Assembly: GCA_028622995.1 (NCBI GenBank)
Contig: JAJQJQ010000070.1
Coordinates: 62,001-126,000, forward strand
Reading direction: 5' to 3'
From: Panagrolaimus kolymaensis
Taxonomy: Eukaryota; Nematoda; Chromadorea; Rhabditida; Panagrolaimidae
DNA: 64,000 nt
The position numbers were made by a program, and so were the translations under genes. The first letter of the stretch is position 1. Each line of letters begins with the position of its first letter. Of this stretch, positions 13,526-26,938 are shown piece after piece. The notes under the pieces were generated by a model. It saw only the letters and a list, made by a program, of their open reading frames with translations. It did no database searches and was not told where the DNA came from.

Positions 13526-13529
<4 letters not shown>
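12758..13529 (+). CDS. HORMA-like protein, probable MAD2L2/REV7 homologue
   Basis: Short gene of three exons (about 12758-12920, 12976-13307, 13371-13529). Predicted order: an N-terminal helix (SQIVDIVFQNLLF), a loop (QQLKKYEPNCKAVTEYERI), a helix-strand unit (CLRSLFKASNSRRLKEIVVIV), a middle helix (ELYRIFINF), a strand (RKVFIYARV), and a C-terminal strand (NGLWLRFTPFF). This parallels REV7/MAD2L2, the HORMA adaptor of translesion polymerase zeta and shieldin. Similarity is by pattern only, so the name is tentative. An acidic insert (EENTEENDEMMVEE) precedes the last strand. Its stop codon overlaps the stop of the opposite-strand zinc-finger gene. Confidence 0.5.
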
Positions 13530-15171
<1,642 letters not shown>

Positions 15172-15499
15172 CGGCGGATAAAAAAAACCCGAGGCGCAAC
15201 AATACGGTAAAAAGATTTTGAGTCCTTATGAGGGCAATTTTGGAAAGATGGAAGCCCCGCATAGTCTAATCCCTTTCTAAACGTATTGCTTGCGTTAATC
15301 CATCCCCCTTTAATGATCATCATCCAATAACCGACAATTTAGGAAGAAGAAGAAGAAAAGTAACAGGTGCGCATTATTTTTTTCTATTTTTTTATTCATT
15401 TTACAATTTTTATAATTTTTTCAAAATGAAGAACAAAGTAATTAAAAAAAACGCAAACATCTCAGGATAAAAGTAACATTGACAAATTAACTAAATTAA
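15172..15499 (-). other. 5' flank of the Glass/CHE-1-type gene
   Basis: 328 bp without a gene, upstream of the zinc-finger start and ending at the first MITE. A homeobox-like or autoregulatory ASE element could be here, but I cannot identify one with confidence. Confidence 0.35.
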
Positions 15500-15854
15500 A
15501 GGACCCTAATCATTTGGTCTTTTGAAAATTTCAAATTTTCGTTTCCCGCATTATTCCCTCCTGCTGGCAAGGTGCAAAGTCCCTTTCAAGCAAGTTTGAT
15601 TTTTTTTTGAAATCCAATTTTTTTCTTCTTCATCTAGGTTTTAATGGATATATGTAAATACAATATTAAAAAGGTAAAAGGTATTGCGTAAATACATTGA
15701 AATGGTTGATATTCACGGAGATGAAGAAGAAAAAAATTAGATTTCAAAAAAAAATCAAACTTGCTTGAAAGGGACTTTGCACCTTGCCAGCAGGAGGGAA
15801 TAATGCGGGAAACGAAAATTTGAAATTTTGAAAAGACCAAATGATTATGGTCCT
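15500..15854. mobile_element. TTAA-flanked MITE 1 with about 105-bp terminal inverted repeats
   Basis: The left arm (15500-15610) starts AGGACCCTAATCATTTGGTC and the right arm (about 15748-15854) ends with its near-perfect complement GACCAAATGATTATGGTCCT. Both ends are bordered by TTAA (15496-15499 and 15855-15858). The middle holds no reading frame of substance. Long inverted repeats, no coding capacity and a TTAA target are what non-autonomous elements of piggyBac-like (TTAA-specific) transposases look like. The transposase family is inferred from the TTAA only. Confidence 0.85.
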
Positions 15855-15858
15855 TTAA

Positions 15859-16049
15859 AGGGACATAGCTATTTCATGCCTTTTTTGAAATTTCGATAGT
15901 GGGGACTGAAAGTTACACTTGGTAAGGCGCGTGTTTGAATTACCGTGTAAGACAGAAAGTGCACGGTAATTCAAACACGCGCCGCCCCAACTGTTCCTAT
16001 CAGCCCCAGTATCGAAATTTTTGAAAAGGCATGAAATAGCTATGTCCCT
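15859..16049. mobile_element. TTAA-flanked MITE 2 with nested hairpin
   Basis: Starts AGGGACATAGCTATTTCATG and ends with the reverse complement CATGAAATAGCTATGTCCCT. TTAA lies on both sides (15855-15858, shared with MITE 1, and 16050-16053). Inside, a second inverted repeat GCGCGTGTTTGAATTACCGTG / CACGGTAATTCAAACACGCGC around a short loop makes a strong stem. GC content in the stem exceeds the surroundings. The right TTAA contains the usp-5 stop codon. A TA target (Tc1/mariner type) fits equally well by sequence alone, because TTAA contains TA. Confidence 0.85.
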
Positions 16050-18678
16050 TTAAGGACAACGTTCCAACAAATAAAGATAACCAAGGGATACGGGCGGATT
16101 TTGAGAAATTGCAACTTTTTCATCATTGAAGAGATACCATTTTTCGTCACGTTTGACATGGGCAACATAATGGCCACTATGAGGAGATGATCCCATATGA
16201 GAAATTATGCCACGAAGTTGATATTTTCCCGAACCATTTCGGAAGTTTTTAATTTTTAGAGTCGCTTCTGGAGCAGAAGGCGTAGCTTCAGGTGATGGTT
16301 GATCAGGTAAAGTATCACCATTCATGAAAAGCCATTCAGCTGCACCATTTATATCGCCTCCCGATTGATTTAATGCATGCTTAGCTTTATGTTCAGGAAA
16401 GCCAAGACAAACGAGTTCTTGAACTCGAGGATCTGCATTGCTCCCTTCTTGTCCAGCAGTTTTACGATTACCTTTTAAATCTGGATGCGCATCATTAAAA
16501 TCATGATCGTCCATATGATTCATTATCCATTCAACGGCGGCTTCAATGCTTGAATTTTGGGTTAAATGAACGGCTTTTCGAGCTGCATTCATACTGTATC
16601 CCATACTTAAAATCTATAAACTAATGGTTAAAAAGTTTTTTAATCTACTAGTAAGTACCCCATCAACATATGTTTGGTTAACACGGGGTCCAACATCAGC
16701 ATTTACATCTTCAGGTAAAAGATTTTCATCAGGTTGTGGACCGCTTCCCAGGTATGGAGAAAGGTCGATTTGCTCATCAAGAAGAACATCAACATCTAAC
16801 TTTTTGACTGTTCCATCAAGGGTATAAGAAAATCTTTGAATTTGAAGAACGAGATAATCAGGGAATGTCTTAAAATTGGTTCGAGTAATAGCATTTCCAA
16901 TTCTTTCATTAATAGGAGATTGGAAACCTTCGATAATTTCGTCACCAAATGTTACTTCAAGGCATTTATCAAGTCCAATAACTTTACGTTTTTCAGGTCC
17001 AGCGCCAACAAGCTCTTGAGCTTGATCGATTGGAATTCGGATAGGAAGCACAACATCTTCCCGTTCCGTATAACGGACATATCCGGAAGATTCATCAACA
17101 AGTCGAGTTTCAAGTTTAAAGCGAAAAGCATCTACTGGGTTTAAAGAGCCGGGGACATTATTATCAACTTTTTCAAAGAAATGACTGTAAAATTTTGTTA
17201 CAATATTATTAAATCCTTTGAAAAAGAGGGAACAAACCGTAAATATTCTTCAGCATCTTGTTGCTGAGCTGTTGAAAATTCACGATGACCTTTACCAACA
17301 ATTTTACGAAATTGTGTGGGTTTAAAACCATTTTCTTTATTTGTGGCTTTTGAATATTGCCCATTGTGAAGAGCAATACATAACTTTGCGGTTTGAGCAT
17401 TAAAATTCTCTAAGATTTCTGCAGGAGCTATATCTGTCAAGAATTTTTCACCATTCTCAGCATAAACTTTAACAAAATCAGGGGTAAGATAGAGGATTTG
17501 AAGAACCTAAAAAAATGATATGGGTTTTTTTATTCATAAATATCGAAGACTTACAGAATTAATATAACACGAAGAACCGATATTAATGATACCTGAAAAA
17601 CCAGGACCAAAAATGCTTTCAAGTGAAACTCCATCCTCTGTGCATCGAGTCCATTCCCATTTTTGGTTAAGATCCAATTCCATTTCAAGAGTTGACTTTT
17701 CAGTTTTCTCCATCTTTTTAATATCTAAACCAAAATGAGCCAAATGCTCAGCTAATTTAGGATCCTTGCAAGCGTCATCCACTTGATAATCATAAACATC
17801 TGCATCACCATTGGAAATGGTTCCAAGTTTCACAACAATTGGATATTTTGTTCTTTCATAATGAATTTTGGCATGTCCCATACCTGCTAAAGTGATGGTT
17901 TCCGAACCTTGATGAACAACTTGAAGCCTGCCGCACATGATAGCACCATCCGTTAAATTCAACCATAAATTTTCTTTAAGGCCGCAACCTGGTTCTTCAC
18001 ACATCCAGCCAGTATAATCATGCTTTTTGCCATTATCCAATTGCTTGAGATTGCGTGCAATTTCAGAATCAAATCGTTGTTCCCCATCCCATTCGCTTAC
18101 ACCGGCTTCAAGGCGTTCCTGTACAGCGGCGCTTGTGTGATAAACAATAGAATGACATGATTTGTAAATATTATCAGGTAAATCAATTTCAATGATGGGA
18201 ATTTTTCTTGTGACATCGGGATAACGAACAAATGAATATTCCTCAACTTCCGAAGTGATGTCTAATTTAATTGAAAGTTTTTGAACCTAAATACTTATTT
18301 ACTTATGAGTTTTAAATTCAAACTAAAAACGAATTAACCTTGTCTTTGGGTTCTTCGCTTTCATTGGATTGGAGAAATTTTTTGTAATGAACAAATCCAT
18401 GGTTATTTTCATGTTTAATAAGCCATGGAGCATGGTTAGGGCAAACGCAGAGAAAGCTTTTTGTACTAATTAAAACTCCGTCTAAAAAAATTGTACTATA
18501 CGAATATGAATTTAAAATTTTTACCATCACTAAAAGGTGTGTCGTAACAAAAAAGACATTCATCTTTATAAACTTTATCATTAAAGTTAGCAACATTTGC
18601 TTCAACATCAGAGTTATCGGATGATTCACTAGGGATATCCATTTCCATTGGGGTTACAGCGTTTACTTCTTCTGACAT
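16050..18678 (-). CDS. usp-5: Ubiquitin C-terminal hydrolase USP5/13
   Basis: Deubiquitinase that disassembles free polyubiquitin chains. After a short acidic start (MSEEVNAVTPMEMD) comes the family N-terminal block YKDECLFCYDTPFSDG. A ZnF-UBP domain follows (MCEEPGCGLKENLWLNLTDG ... MCGRLQVVHQGS). The catalytic Cys box is GSSCYINSVLQ, two UBA domains lie inside the catalytic fold (around MGYSMNAARKAV and LGFPEHKAKHAL), and the catalytic His is in SSPHSGHYVAHVKRDEKWY. The protein ends YLYLLERCP. The TAA stop (16050-16052) is part of the TTAA bordering MITE 2, so the entire 3' untranslated region would be MITE sequence unless it ends very early. Confidence 0.93.
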
Positions 18679-19467
18679 ATCAAAATCTTGATCTGAATAA
18701 TAAGGTAATTATTTATAATAAACGAAAAATAAAAGAAAAAAGTATTATAAATAAGATTTAGAAGAAGCGATGATGATGACTTTTTGGTTCGCAAAGCAAC
18801 AACATTTTGCCATAAAAACCTCTCGATATATGTACATAGTAGTAAGCATGATAAGATTTCATCCGACCAAAGCTTTGGGTTTTTCAATCAAAAAAGCAAA
18901 GAAGCATCAAGCCATTTTTTTTTCGATTATAACAAGTTAGAAGGGTGTCGCAATGGGTTCGCAAAAAAGAACACGAAATAATTTCAAAACTTCGAGATGA
19001 AATTGTGCATGATTTAAGATTTTTAATGAAGATACCGCGATAAAATATAAAAAAGGGGAAAATTTTTATTACCTTACAGATCTCGTGATTTTGCACCCAA
19101 AATAAACCTTATGAATGCTTATTAGATTTGATTAAAGGTTATGGAAAAGCTACGGCAAATAGAAGACTAAATATTAAGACTGATAAATTTTGGGACTTTT
19201 AATTGTTTTGCCATTTGGCATATGCTTTTTCACAGCTATTATAAAGCACTAGGTCACCACCATATTAAGGATAAATAAAATTAAGAGTAAACAAATTGTT
19301 AATCAAGGAAGATTTAGTACTATAAAAAAAATATTTATTTTAAAAATTTAAACCCGTAAATTAATAAAATATTTTTTTTAAAGAATGAAATAATCAATTT
19401 CAATGTAAACCAGTAAAGCATAAATAACACATAAATTCATAAAATATGTAGCAATGGCGATTGTAGC
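18679..19467. other. Gap between usp-5 and the HAT/F-box-like gene
   Basis: 789 bp, AT-rich, upstream of usp-5 and downstream of the next minus-strand gene. Short frames here lack splice logic or family similarity. I see no RNA gene or repeat. Confidence 0.4.
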
Positions 19468-21738
19468 TTAAAATACGATAATTTTAGGGGATTCACTATT
19501 TCGAAATGGAGTCATAATCTTTGCTTTGAAAACATTTTGAATATTAAATTTCACATGCTCTGGAACTTCTGGAGCTAAATAAAGAGTGAAAGTTGCGCTG
19601 GGAGCAGAGTTTTTCTGAAACAGAAATTTAAGATGGTTTTTTTAAGTTCAAAAATATGTACCTCAATAAAATCGTAAAAAAGTGATGGGTTGAAAAAATC
19701 CGGAACACCGTGAAGGGTGAATTGTTTGATTTTTTCGTTGAGCTCTAAATTGACGATATCTTGAACGGTAGTTGGAGTAAAACGAAATTTTGCTCCCAAT
19801 CTAAAAAAGCATGGAATTGTAGTTCCCGTTAATGTATGTTCAATACGGCGCCTTGTAAATACAGATAATTAAGATAAAAGGTTAAATTTGAAAGGGAATT
19901 TTTTTAAACTGGCTTTATAATATCTTGAAGCCTATCTTTTTGTAATCAATTATGATAGGGATATTAAAAAAAAGGTTGAGTTTACTTAATTTTTGACGCG
20001 TTTGGAAATAATGCCATTACTTCTTGCAAAGTAAATAACTGTCCATTTTCATGTATGATTGTACAATCGATAAGACTAATTGAACTAATTTTATTTGAAT
20101 GTATGAAGAAATTAAGAACGTTAAAAGGAATATCTTGCGAACCAAAATCCAAACTTTCAGCATTACAGCGATACAGCTCAAGTGAAAGCCATTGAAGAAA
20201 GGTTCGATCGTTTAAAACCATAACGGTCAAGGAATTGCTAACGTAGAAGTTTCGAATTTCGTTAAGCTGCAATGAAAGTGTCGAACCACCCGGTGATGAA
20301 CCTCGAATTTTGAGACCAATTAATAAATCATGACACAAAATAATTCTAAATTTAGCAAACATGGATTTACAAAGACCAAAAAGTATTTTGAGCAATGTGA
20401 AATTAGCGTTTCGAAGAACATGGAAAAGTACAGTATTGGGAATAGCAAAATGTTGTCCTAATGGTCTTTCAAAAGTTGATAAATCAGAAAAATCGTCACT
20501 AGTTGAAATATTATTGTCTTCTTCAAATTCGCCAAGAGGAATAGATGGCCTTATTTTAATAAATTTTTGTTGGGAATTGATTGCTGCTTCCAATTTGTTT
20601 ATAATAAAATGATTTCCATATTTTTTAACAAAATGCATAGCAAATTCAAGAATTTCATGTTCAATTATTTCTGATTTTAAAGCTCTTTCAAGAATTTTCC
20701 TTGCTTCATCGGGTGAATTAAAATCACATTCAAATTGAATTGTATCAATCCACCATATAGCGACATATTGATTCAATGCATGCATTCGTTCAATTTCCAT
20801 TCGATAATCTTCGCGTATATTTGAATGACTAATAAATAAACGGCAAAACCGAGAATAAACATTTAAAACTTTAATATTATTGATATCTTTGAGATATTCG
20901 ATGTAGAATTTCCATAATTGCATGTTCCATGGATCTTTGCATATACATACTTCAAGATTTTGAGTGATGCAAAAAAAATTTCGCGTCATCCTAAGAAATG
21001 TAAACCATTTTTTAGTATCATTGTGAGATTTGCTAATAATGCGATAAAGATATCTCGAATATTTGTAATTTTTTATAACAGAAGCAGAAACTCCATTCTC
21101 TAAAAAATATTTGGTAAAAAAATAATTATTCTAACTTTAGTTAACCACCAACTCGAAGTCTTTGAATAAAGTTTAAAAACTTGTGAAAGCTTCCAATGTG
21201 GAAATGATAAAGCCGCTTCAGCCAAATTCAAACCTTCAGCCACAATCTCAGGATTTACATGATAACATTTAAATCTAACTACATCCATATATGGCCATTC
21301 TAGAATTTTACAAAGATCATTATCCTAAACATAAATTTTTTTATTCCGGGTTATAATAATAAAATTAAGGAATAAACATACGACTTTAGCATCAGGCCTC
21401 AAAAATCCAACAAAATCAAGCGAAAAGAAATGAGATAAAGCCTGGTTTTTTAGTTCATCAACTATATGCTTTTTGTTAAAATCATTTTCTAATCTTAAAC
21501 GAACAAGAGAAAATAGTACAAAATTTATGTAAAATAAAAAAAGCTTACTCAAACCATTTTTTCCATACTTCGGGAATTGTGGTATATTTTCGAGTAAAAT
21601 CCACAAACAATTCTCGTTGTTTATTGTAGCCAAAAGTTTTATCAAAATCTTGTTCCAACTTTGTTAAAGCTTGAGCATAAGCATTACACACAAACAAAGG
21701 ATCTTTTGATATTTCAGATTCAGAATTCGATGTATCCA
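19468..21738 (-). CDS. HAT-repeat (SART3-like) protein fused to nematode F-box-like C-terminus
   Basis: About six exons, roughly 630 residues, start MDTSNSESEISKDPL at 21738. The first 60% has HAT-like helices with their Trp and Ala-Arg pattern (IPEVWKKWFE, DPWNMQLWKFYIEYLKDINN, PDEARKILERALKSEI), as in SART3-type pre-mRNA factors. The large exon (about 19985-21098) then runs without a stop into RPLGQHFAIPNTVLFHVLRN, CKSMFAKFRIILCHDLLIG and LQLNEIRNFYVSNSLTVMVL, the style of an expanded nematode F-box-like/leucine-rich family. A phase-2 donor at the end of that exon joins ...NASKIK|LGAKFRFTPTT and continues to the stop at 19468-19470. Function of the combination is unknown. No RNA-recognition motif or Lsm-interaction tail of SART3 is present. 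Confidence 0.65.
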
Positions 21739-22295
21739 TAATTGGGGAATAAGATGGGAAACGATAATATCTATCAATCCTTAAATAAAGAGACAAGTTC
21801 AGCTGCTTCTATGTACATGTAATCAATAAAATAAAGCTTATTATTGTTTAGAGCTATTCGAAGCCATGAATGTATTAATTGCCGCACTCAAAGCCAAAAA
21901 GTGACTATACGAACATCTCAAATATTATTAACCCAAAAAGATCATAATTATTTACAAATGAAATTTAAATTTTTTATGTTTAAGAGAAGCGGGAATAAAC
22001 ACCCTCAATTAAAAGCAATTCAAAGGAGTAAATAATTTTAGAAAGCCAGAAATTAATGGATATTGATTTCAAATACTAAATTATCTTTATTTATGCAAGG
22101 ATATCAAAGATCTATTAAGTTTTGACTTTTATTTCGCAGGTTTAAAGTTTTTCTGATTTTCTAAGCAACAACTATCGTGAAAGATAGTCTGAGAAAATGT
22201 AAACACATAAATGGAGTAATAATTAATAACTGTTTATACAAAACATAAAACATAAAAATAAAAACATGATAAAATAAAACAGTAAATTTAAATGA
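21739..22295. other. Gap between the HAT/F-box-like gene and mcm-4
   Basis: 557 bp AT-rich spacer between two minus-strand genes: 5' flank of the HAT/F-box-like gene and 3' flank of mcm-4. No gene or repeat recognised. Confidence 0.4.
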
Positions 22296-24977
22296 TTATG
22301 AAGCAGCAGCAAAAACAGCATTTCGATTGTAACGAAGCTTATCACCACTTCGAGAAAGAATACCATCACCAGTAAGTGTTTTAATAGCACCTTCAAAAAC
22401 TTCGCGATCAATCATTCGGTCAGCTTGACGAAGTTCAAGGAAAAGCTTCTTTTCTGATAAAATATTTTGTCCGCGTCGTTGCAATTCCAATCGCAATTTA
22501 TCAGCGGTAGCTTCAATGCGTTTAGATTTAGTTGCATTAACACCTGTTGCAATAATATTAACATCGATAGTACCAGTTTCAGGATTGATAGCAGATTGTT
22601 TTAAAGCTTCGCGATGAAGGCTAAAAATAAAATAAAATTAGAGTATAAAAGTAAAAAAGTTAATTTACTTTGAAGCAGCTTCAACATCATCAAGAGTAAC
22701 TTCTTCGGCTAATCTCATCTTTGCAAATGCTTCAGATATACGAATAAGAGCTTCTAATTGACGAGGATAAGCACTAACTTGACCAAGACGATTTCCAACG
22801 CGACGCATTTCAAGGTACTTGTCGATGATGCATTTGGATGACTCTTCTGTAAGCTTAGGATGAATATTCATCTTAGCATAAGTAATGTAATCTCTGAAAA
22901 TATTTATTAACATAAATGCAAAAACAAAAATTGCAAACCGCATGAGTGCTTGATCAAGCAAAATTTCTTGAGCTTCTACTTCATCATTATCACCAAAAAT
23001 TGACATTAAATGAGTTCCAAGGCGGCGATCATAGTTGCTATCAGCAGGATCAAGAGTTAAAAAGATTAAATCAAAACGAGATAACAAAGTATGAGGCAAT
23101 TTGATGTTTTCAATAATAGTTTTCTTTGCGTTCCATTTTGATTCCTATAAAGAATTTAGATTTAAATGCAATTAATAAACATGTTCTTCTTCAAGGTTAA
23201 AAATAAGAAGTTATTTGAAACTCTAAGGGATTGTTTGTAGTTGTTAATCATTTGTTTTGTTTTTAAAAAATTAAATAAAATTACATACGATAGGATTAGC
23301 AGCTGCCAAAATTGAAGTTCGAGCATTTAACTGACAAATGATACCAGCTTTCGCGATTGAAAGGGTTTGTTGTTCCATAACTTCATGAAGGATAGTTCGA
23401 GTACTGTCATTCATTTTATCAAACTCATCAATACAGCAAACTCCATTATCAGCCAAAACCAGAGCACCCGTTTGAAGAACAACACCTTTAGTATCAGGGT
23501 CACGAGTGATGGATGCAGTTAAACCAACGGCTGAAGAACCTTTACCAGAAGTGTATTGAGCACGTGGAACAAGATTGTAAACATATTGAAGCATTTGACT
23601 TTTTGCCGTACCTGGATCACCACACATTAAAACTAAAAAGTTAAATAATTTTAAAAATTTTAGTATAATGAGGAAGAACTTACTATTTATTTCAGAACGA
23701 GTTTTAGCTTTGGTGATATCAGTTTCTTTCTTACGTGTTCCACCAAAGAGAAGACAAAGAATACCTTTTTTAACATCTTCATGTCCATAAATTCGCGGTG
23801 CGACAGATTTAACAAGGATATCAATTACATCAGGATTTTGAGCAAAAGCTTTAATCTGATTAATTCGTTCATCAGACATAAAAGTTCCATCTTCAGCATC
23901 ATGTAAGCGGTCTTGATTCATTCGACGAAAGTGAAGAACATCGATGGTTGTACGAAAAGTGCTTTTGAGAGTTCTTTGTACGGGATTGGCTCGGATAGGA
24001 GTAACACGATAAATACCGGTAACAGCAACACGATCTCCAGGATGAACTTGTTCCACAAGAGCGCCATGAACGAACACAGTAACAGTGTGAGGTGTTTGAC
24101 CAGCAGGCATATCACCAGGAATTTCTTGAAGCTTAATGATTTGTTTGTCGTTGAAGAATGAACGATTATGAATCAAATTAAATGAAAATTTAAGATTGCA
24201 GTTGGTGCACACAGTTGGTTCATCAATACGTCCACGGTCTACTTCACGTTCAACAGTATTATGGCAATTATTGCATTCAAAGAAACCTTTTGTCATTTCA
24301 GGAATTAATGGTGAAATTCGAACGACCATTCCACTAATAGTAATAAGCTGATTAACATCACAAGGATTCAATTCTCTCATGTTTCGAGTTTGCTCAGCAT
24401 TGTATGGACGAACTTCTATTGGTGATGGAAGTTTTTTGTTGTAAGTGTCGTAGTAAAGCGCATTGGTGACACTATCCAGATATGGAAGAATTTCCTAAAA
24501 ATAAAGAAAAGTTTATTTATAAACAAAATAAGATAAACAAACCGCAGGATATGCAATGATCATTTTGTACATGCTTTCATCAAATTCCAAAACATGCTTC
24601 AAGTTAACATTTAAAACAGAGCTTTCTGTCATGTCAATTTCCATCAATCTTTCCATGTAATATTCAGAGGTTGGATTTAATTCAACTCGATTGACGTCAT
24701 CAACATTGATACCACGTTCATCATCAGCTAATTCAGAAGCTTGAAATTGAGTGAGAAATTCACGGAAACGGGTTTTGACAGTCATAACACAAATTCGTGT
24801 GCCATAAATGAAAAGGCGACGACCATCATCTTCTCCATCAGGTGGCCCTCCATCCATAGCTCTTGCGGCTTCAGCATCCATTGCAATTTCACGATGATGA
24901 GTTGCATCTCCACCAAGATCTACTCGATGAGTAGCACTTGTGTTGCTTTGATTTCGACCAGAGACAGATGAAAACAC
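22296..24977 (-). CDS. mcm-4: Replication licensing helicase subunit MCM4
   Basis: Subunit of the MCM2-7 replicative helicase. Visible features are: a C4 zinc finger ([11 protein letters not shown] ... VCTNCNLKF), OB-fold segments ([20 protein letters not shown]), Walker [10 protein letters not shown], Walker [12 protein letters not shown], the Arg finger LLSRFDLIF and a C-terminal winged-helix region ending [10 protein letters not shown]. Spacing and the sequence [14 protein letters not shown] are MCM4-like. At least six exons are joined by short introns, one of 51 bp within EIN|ILMCGDPG. The 5' end is incomplete: the exon beginning at about 24977 opens with an acceptor (TTTTTAG|TG), and I could not place the initiating exon between it and rpl-39. 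Confidence 0.93.
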
Positions 24978-25332
24978 TAAAAATATTATGTCAAATAAAA
25001 ATATGTTTTCTCTTTTTTTAGAAACTCACTGTTTATTTCTTTAAATTTTCAGCTCCAATTTTTTATTCAAAAAACTTTTGATTGAATAGTTTTAATTTTT
25101 TGAAATAATAAAGACGCGCTTTTTTCCCGCATCTCCCGCTTGAATGCGAAAGCTAAGTGTTCGCAGGTTCTCAACACGATTTTTCCTGGGCTACGGTACT
25201 TTTTTTGAGCCTTTCTTGTTTTTAGCAAGGTTTAAAAAAAATCTAAAAACTTGCTATTTTCTCGCTGCATTTTACTTTACATTCGCGTTACTTTTTCATG
25301 CATTTACTTATTTTTTTCTATTTTTCAGGTGA
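24978..25332. other. Divergent promoter region of mcm-4 and rpl-39
   Basis: 355 bp between two diverging genes. The half near rpl-39 is pyrimidine-rich on the plus strand, ending in a TTTTTCAG acceptor 4 bp before the rpl-39 ATG, as expected of a ribosomal protein gene that is trans-spliced or has a 5' intron. The missing first exon of mcm-4 probably also lies here. Confidence 0.45.
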
Positions 25333-25488
25333 ATGGCTGCTCATAAATCCTTCATCATCAAGCGAAAGCTGGCCAAGGCCGCTAAGCAGAATCGACCACT
25401 TCCTCAATGGTTCCGTTTGAAGACTGGCAACAAAATTCGCTATAATGCTAAACGTCGTCATTGGCGTCGTACAAAGTTGAAGCTCTAA
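25333..25488 (+). CDS. rpl-39: 60S ribosomal protein L39
   Basis: A single short frame of 51 codons encoding eL39, which lines the end of the ribosomal exit tunnel. The protein starts [20 protein letters not shown] and ends [14 protein letters not shown], which matches the universally conserved L39 length and sequence pattern. The ATG follows TTTTTCAG|GTGA by 4 bp. An AATAAA polyadenylation signal is at 25604-25609. Codon choice is GC-richer (CGT, CTC, AAG) than in neighbours, in keeping with high expression. It was easy to miss because of its size. Confidence 0.96.
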   Translation: MAAHKSFIIKRKLAKAAKQNRPLPQWFRLKTGNKIRYNAKRRHWRRTKLKL

Positions 25489-25682
25489 ATTATCTTCATG
25501 GGTGTCTCGTCGTCTCAACAACATCTATCAACTTAGAAGTTCTTTTCACCATGGTTTTCTATTGATTTTTTTCGACGATGATCTGCTTTGTTATGTTTTG
25601 TTAAATAAAATGAGTTCTTTATTATAAAATGTGTTTTATCTTTATTTTGATTGTGTACAAACGGATATAACAGTTACATAGT

Positions 25683-26487
25683 TTAACGTCGAAGTTTTTT
25701 CATGCTTGGATCATCAGGACTTATCGAAGTGATATTGTTTTTGAGCGGAATCTTTTTGTTCAATAGTTCCAATTTTTTTTGTTCAGTTTCTACGATATTA
25801 GTCATCCTTGCATTTAGTCCAAGATCGACCTCAGGAATACCAACTAACATTTGATTTGACAGAAGTTCATCATTTGTTTTACTTGAAAATTGTTTTATTT
25901 GTTCAGCTGCGCGAAAGAGGATTTCATCTTCAAGGTTTTGAGGTTTATATTTTTTAACTTCAGGTTCAGTTTGATCTTCATTATTTTTGTTTAACCTTTG
26001 TTGAATATACTTCTTCCTAAAAAAATCACATCGATACATACATAGCTGATAGCATATATGACTTACATTTCTTCATGCTCATCCCGGAGTAACGTTTCTT
26101 TTTTGAATTGTTCTTTAATATCATGTTCAATTTCAACTGCGTTTAAATGAGCCTTTTTATCATCAGTTAATCGGAGCATTCCTCCACCACGCATATGAAA
26201 GGGATTTTCATCAAGATCATCAAATTCACGAGCAAGTTCTTTTCCAACAGCACATTCCAATGCATTCAAACCATGTTTACGTGTTCGACATTTTTGAGCT
26301 TCTTTAATATCTTCAATATTTTTTCTAAAATTTTAGAATAATTTTAAGATCCAAAAAACCAAAATCTGACTTACCCATCATCATCGTCTTCTGTAGTTAA
26401 TGAGGTTGAAGCTTCTGGTAATTGTGAACGAAGTGTGCCATGCTTTTTCTTTATTTTACGGAAAATTGGAACTTCTTCATCTGCCAT
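25683..26487 (-). CDS. C9orf78/Tls1 (HCA59) family protein
   Basis: Three or four exons. Starts MADEEVPIFRKIKKKHG. The family blocks are GKELAREFDDLDENPFHMRG-GGM, then KKYIQQRL, LSNQMLVGIPEVDLGLNARM and NIVETEQKKLELL. These fit C9orf78/Tls1, a spliceosome-associated protein (linked to splice-site choice and, in yeast, telomeric gene splicing). The protein ends soon after the core (DDPSMKKLRR), lacking the basic C-terminal tail of the human protein. A short tail could be genuine or an exon could be missing downstream. Confidence 0.8.
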
Positions 26488-26938
26488 TTTAGAAGAAATA
26501 AGTTTGTTTCTAACAAGTTACTTTCACAAATAAAGGAAGGATCGAAAACTAAAAAAAGCAAAATTTTTATATGGAATCTTCCCTTCAAGAACAGTTTGAT
26601 GGCTATTTTGGTGCGTTAAGGTTCTTTTGATCAAAATTACCCTCTTCGTTGGTTATGATTTTCTTATAGATATTACTGCATATTTTTTAAACAAATAATT
26701 CCAACAAGTAACTGTAAAGATAGTTAGTCCTTGATTTATAAAATTGCAATTACCGGTTTTCAATTGTTTTAATTTTATTTGCACAAATTTTTTTCTTTTC
26801 TATTGTGATGATCGGCTTGTTTGAACGAACTATCGGAAGAAAAAAGGGGCTAAAGCTTTCCATTTTGGTTTGTGTCAAAAATGCGCATTTTTTCATGTTT
26901 TGTATGGATTGAAAAATGCATCCCATTAGTCGTTGTTA
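26488..26938. other. Gap upstream of the C9orf78-like gene
   Basis: 451 bp, 5' flank of the C9orf78-like gene on the minus strand and possibly of the EF-hand gene on the plus strand. An ATG at about 26571 starts a short plus frame that could be an initiating exon, but no downstream join could be proved. Confidence 0.35.
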
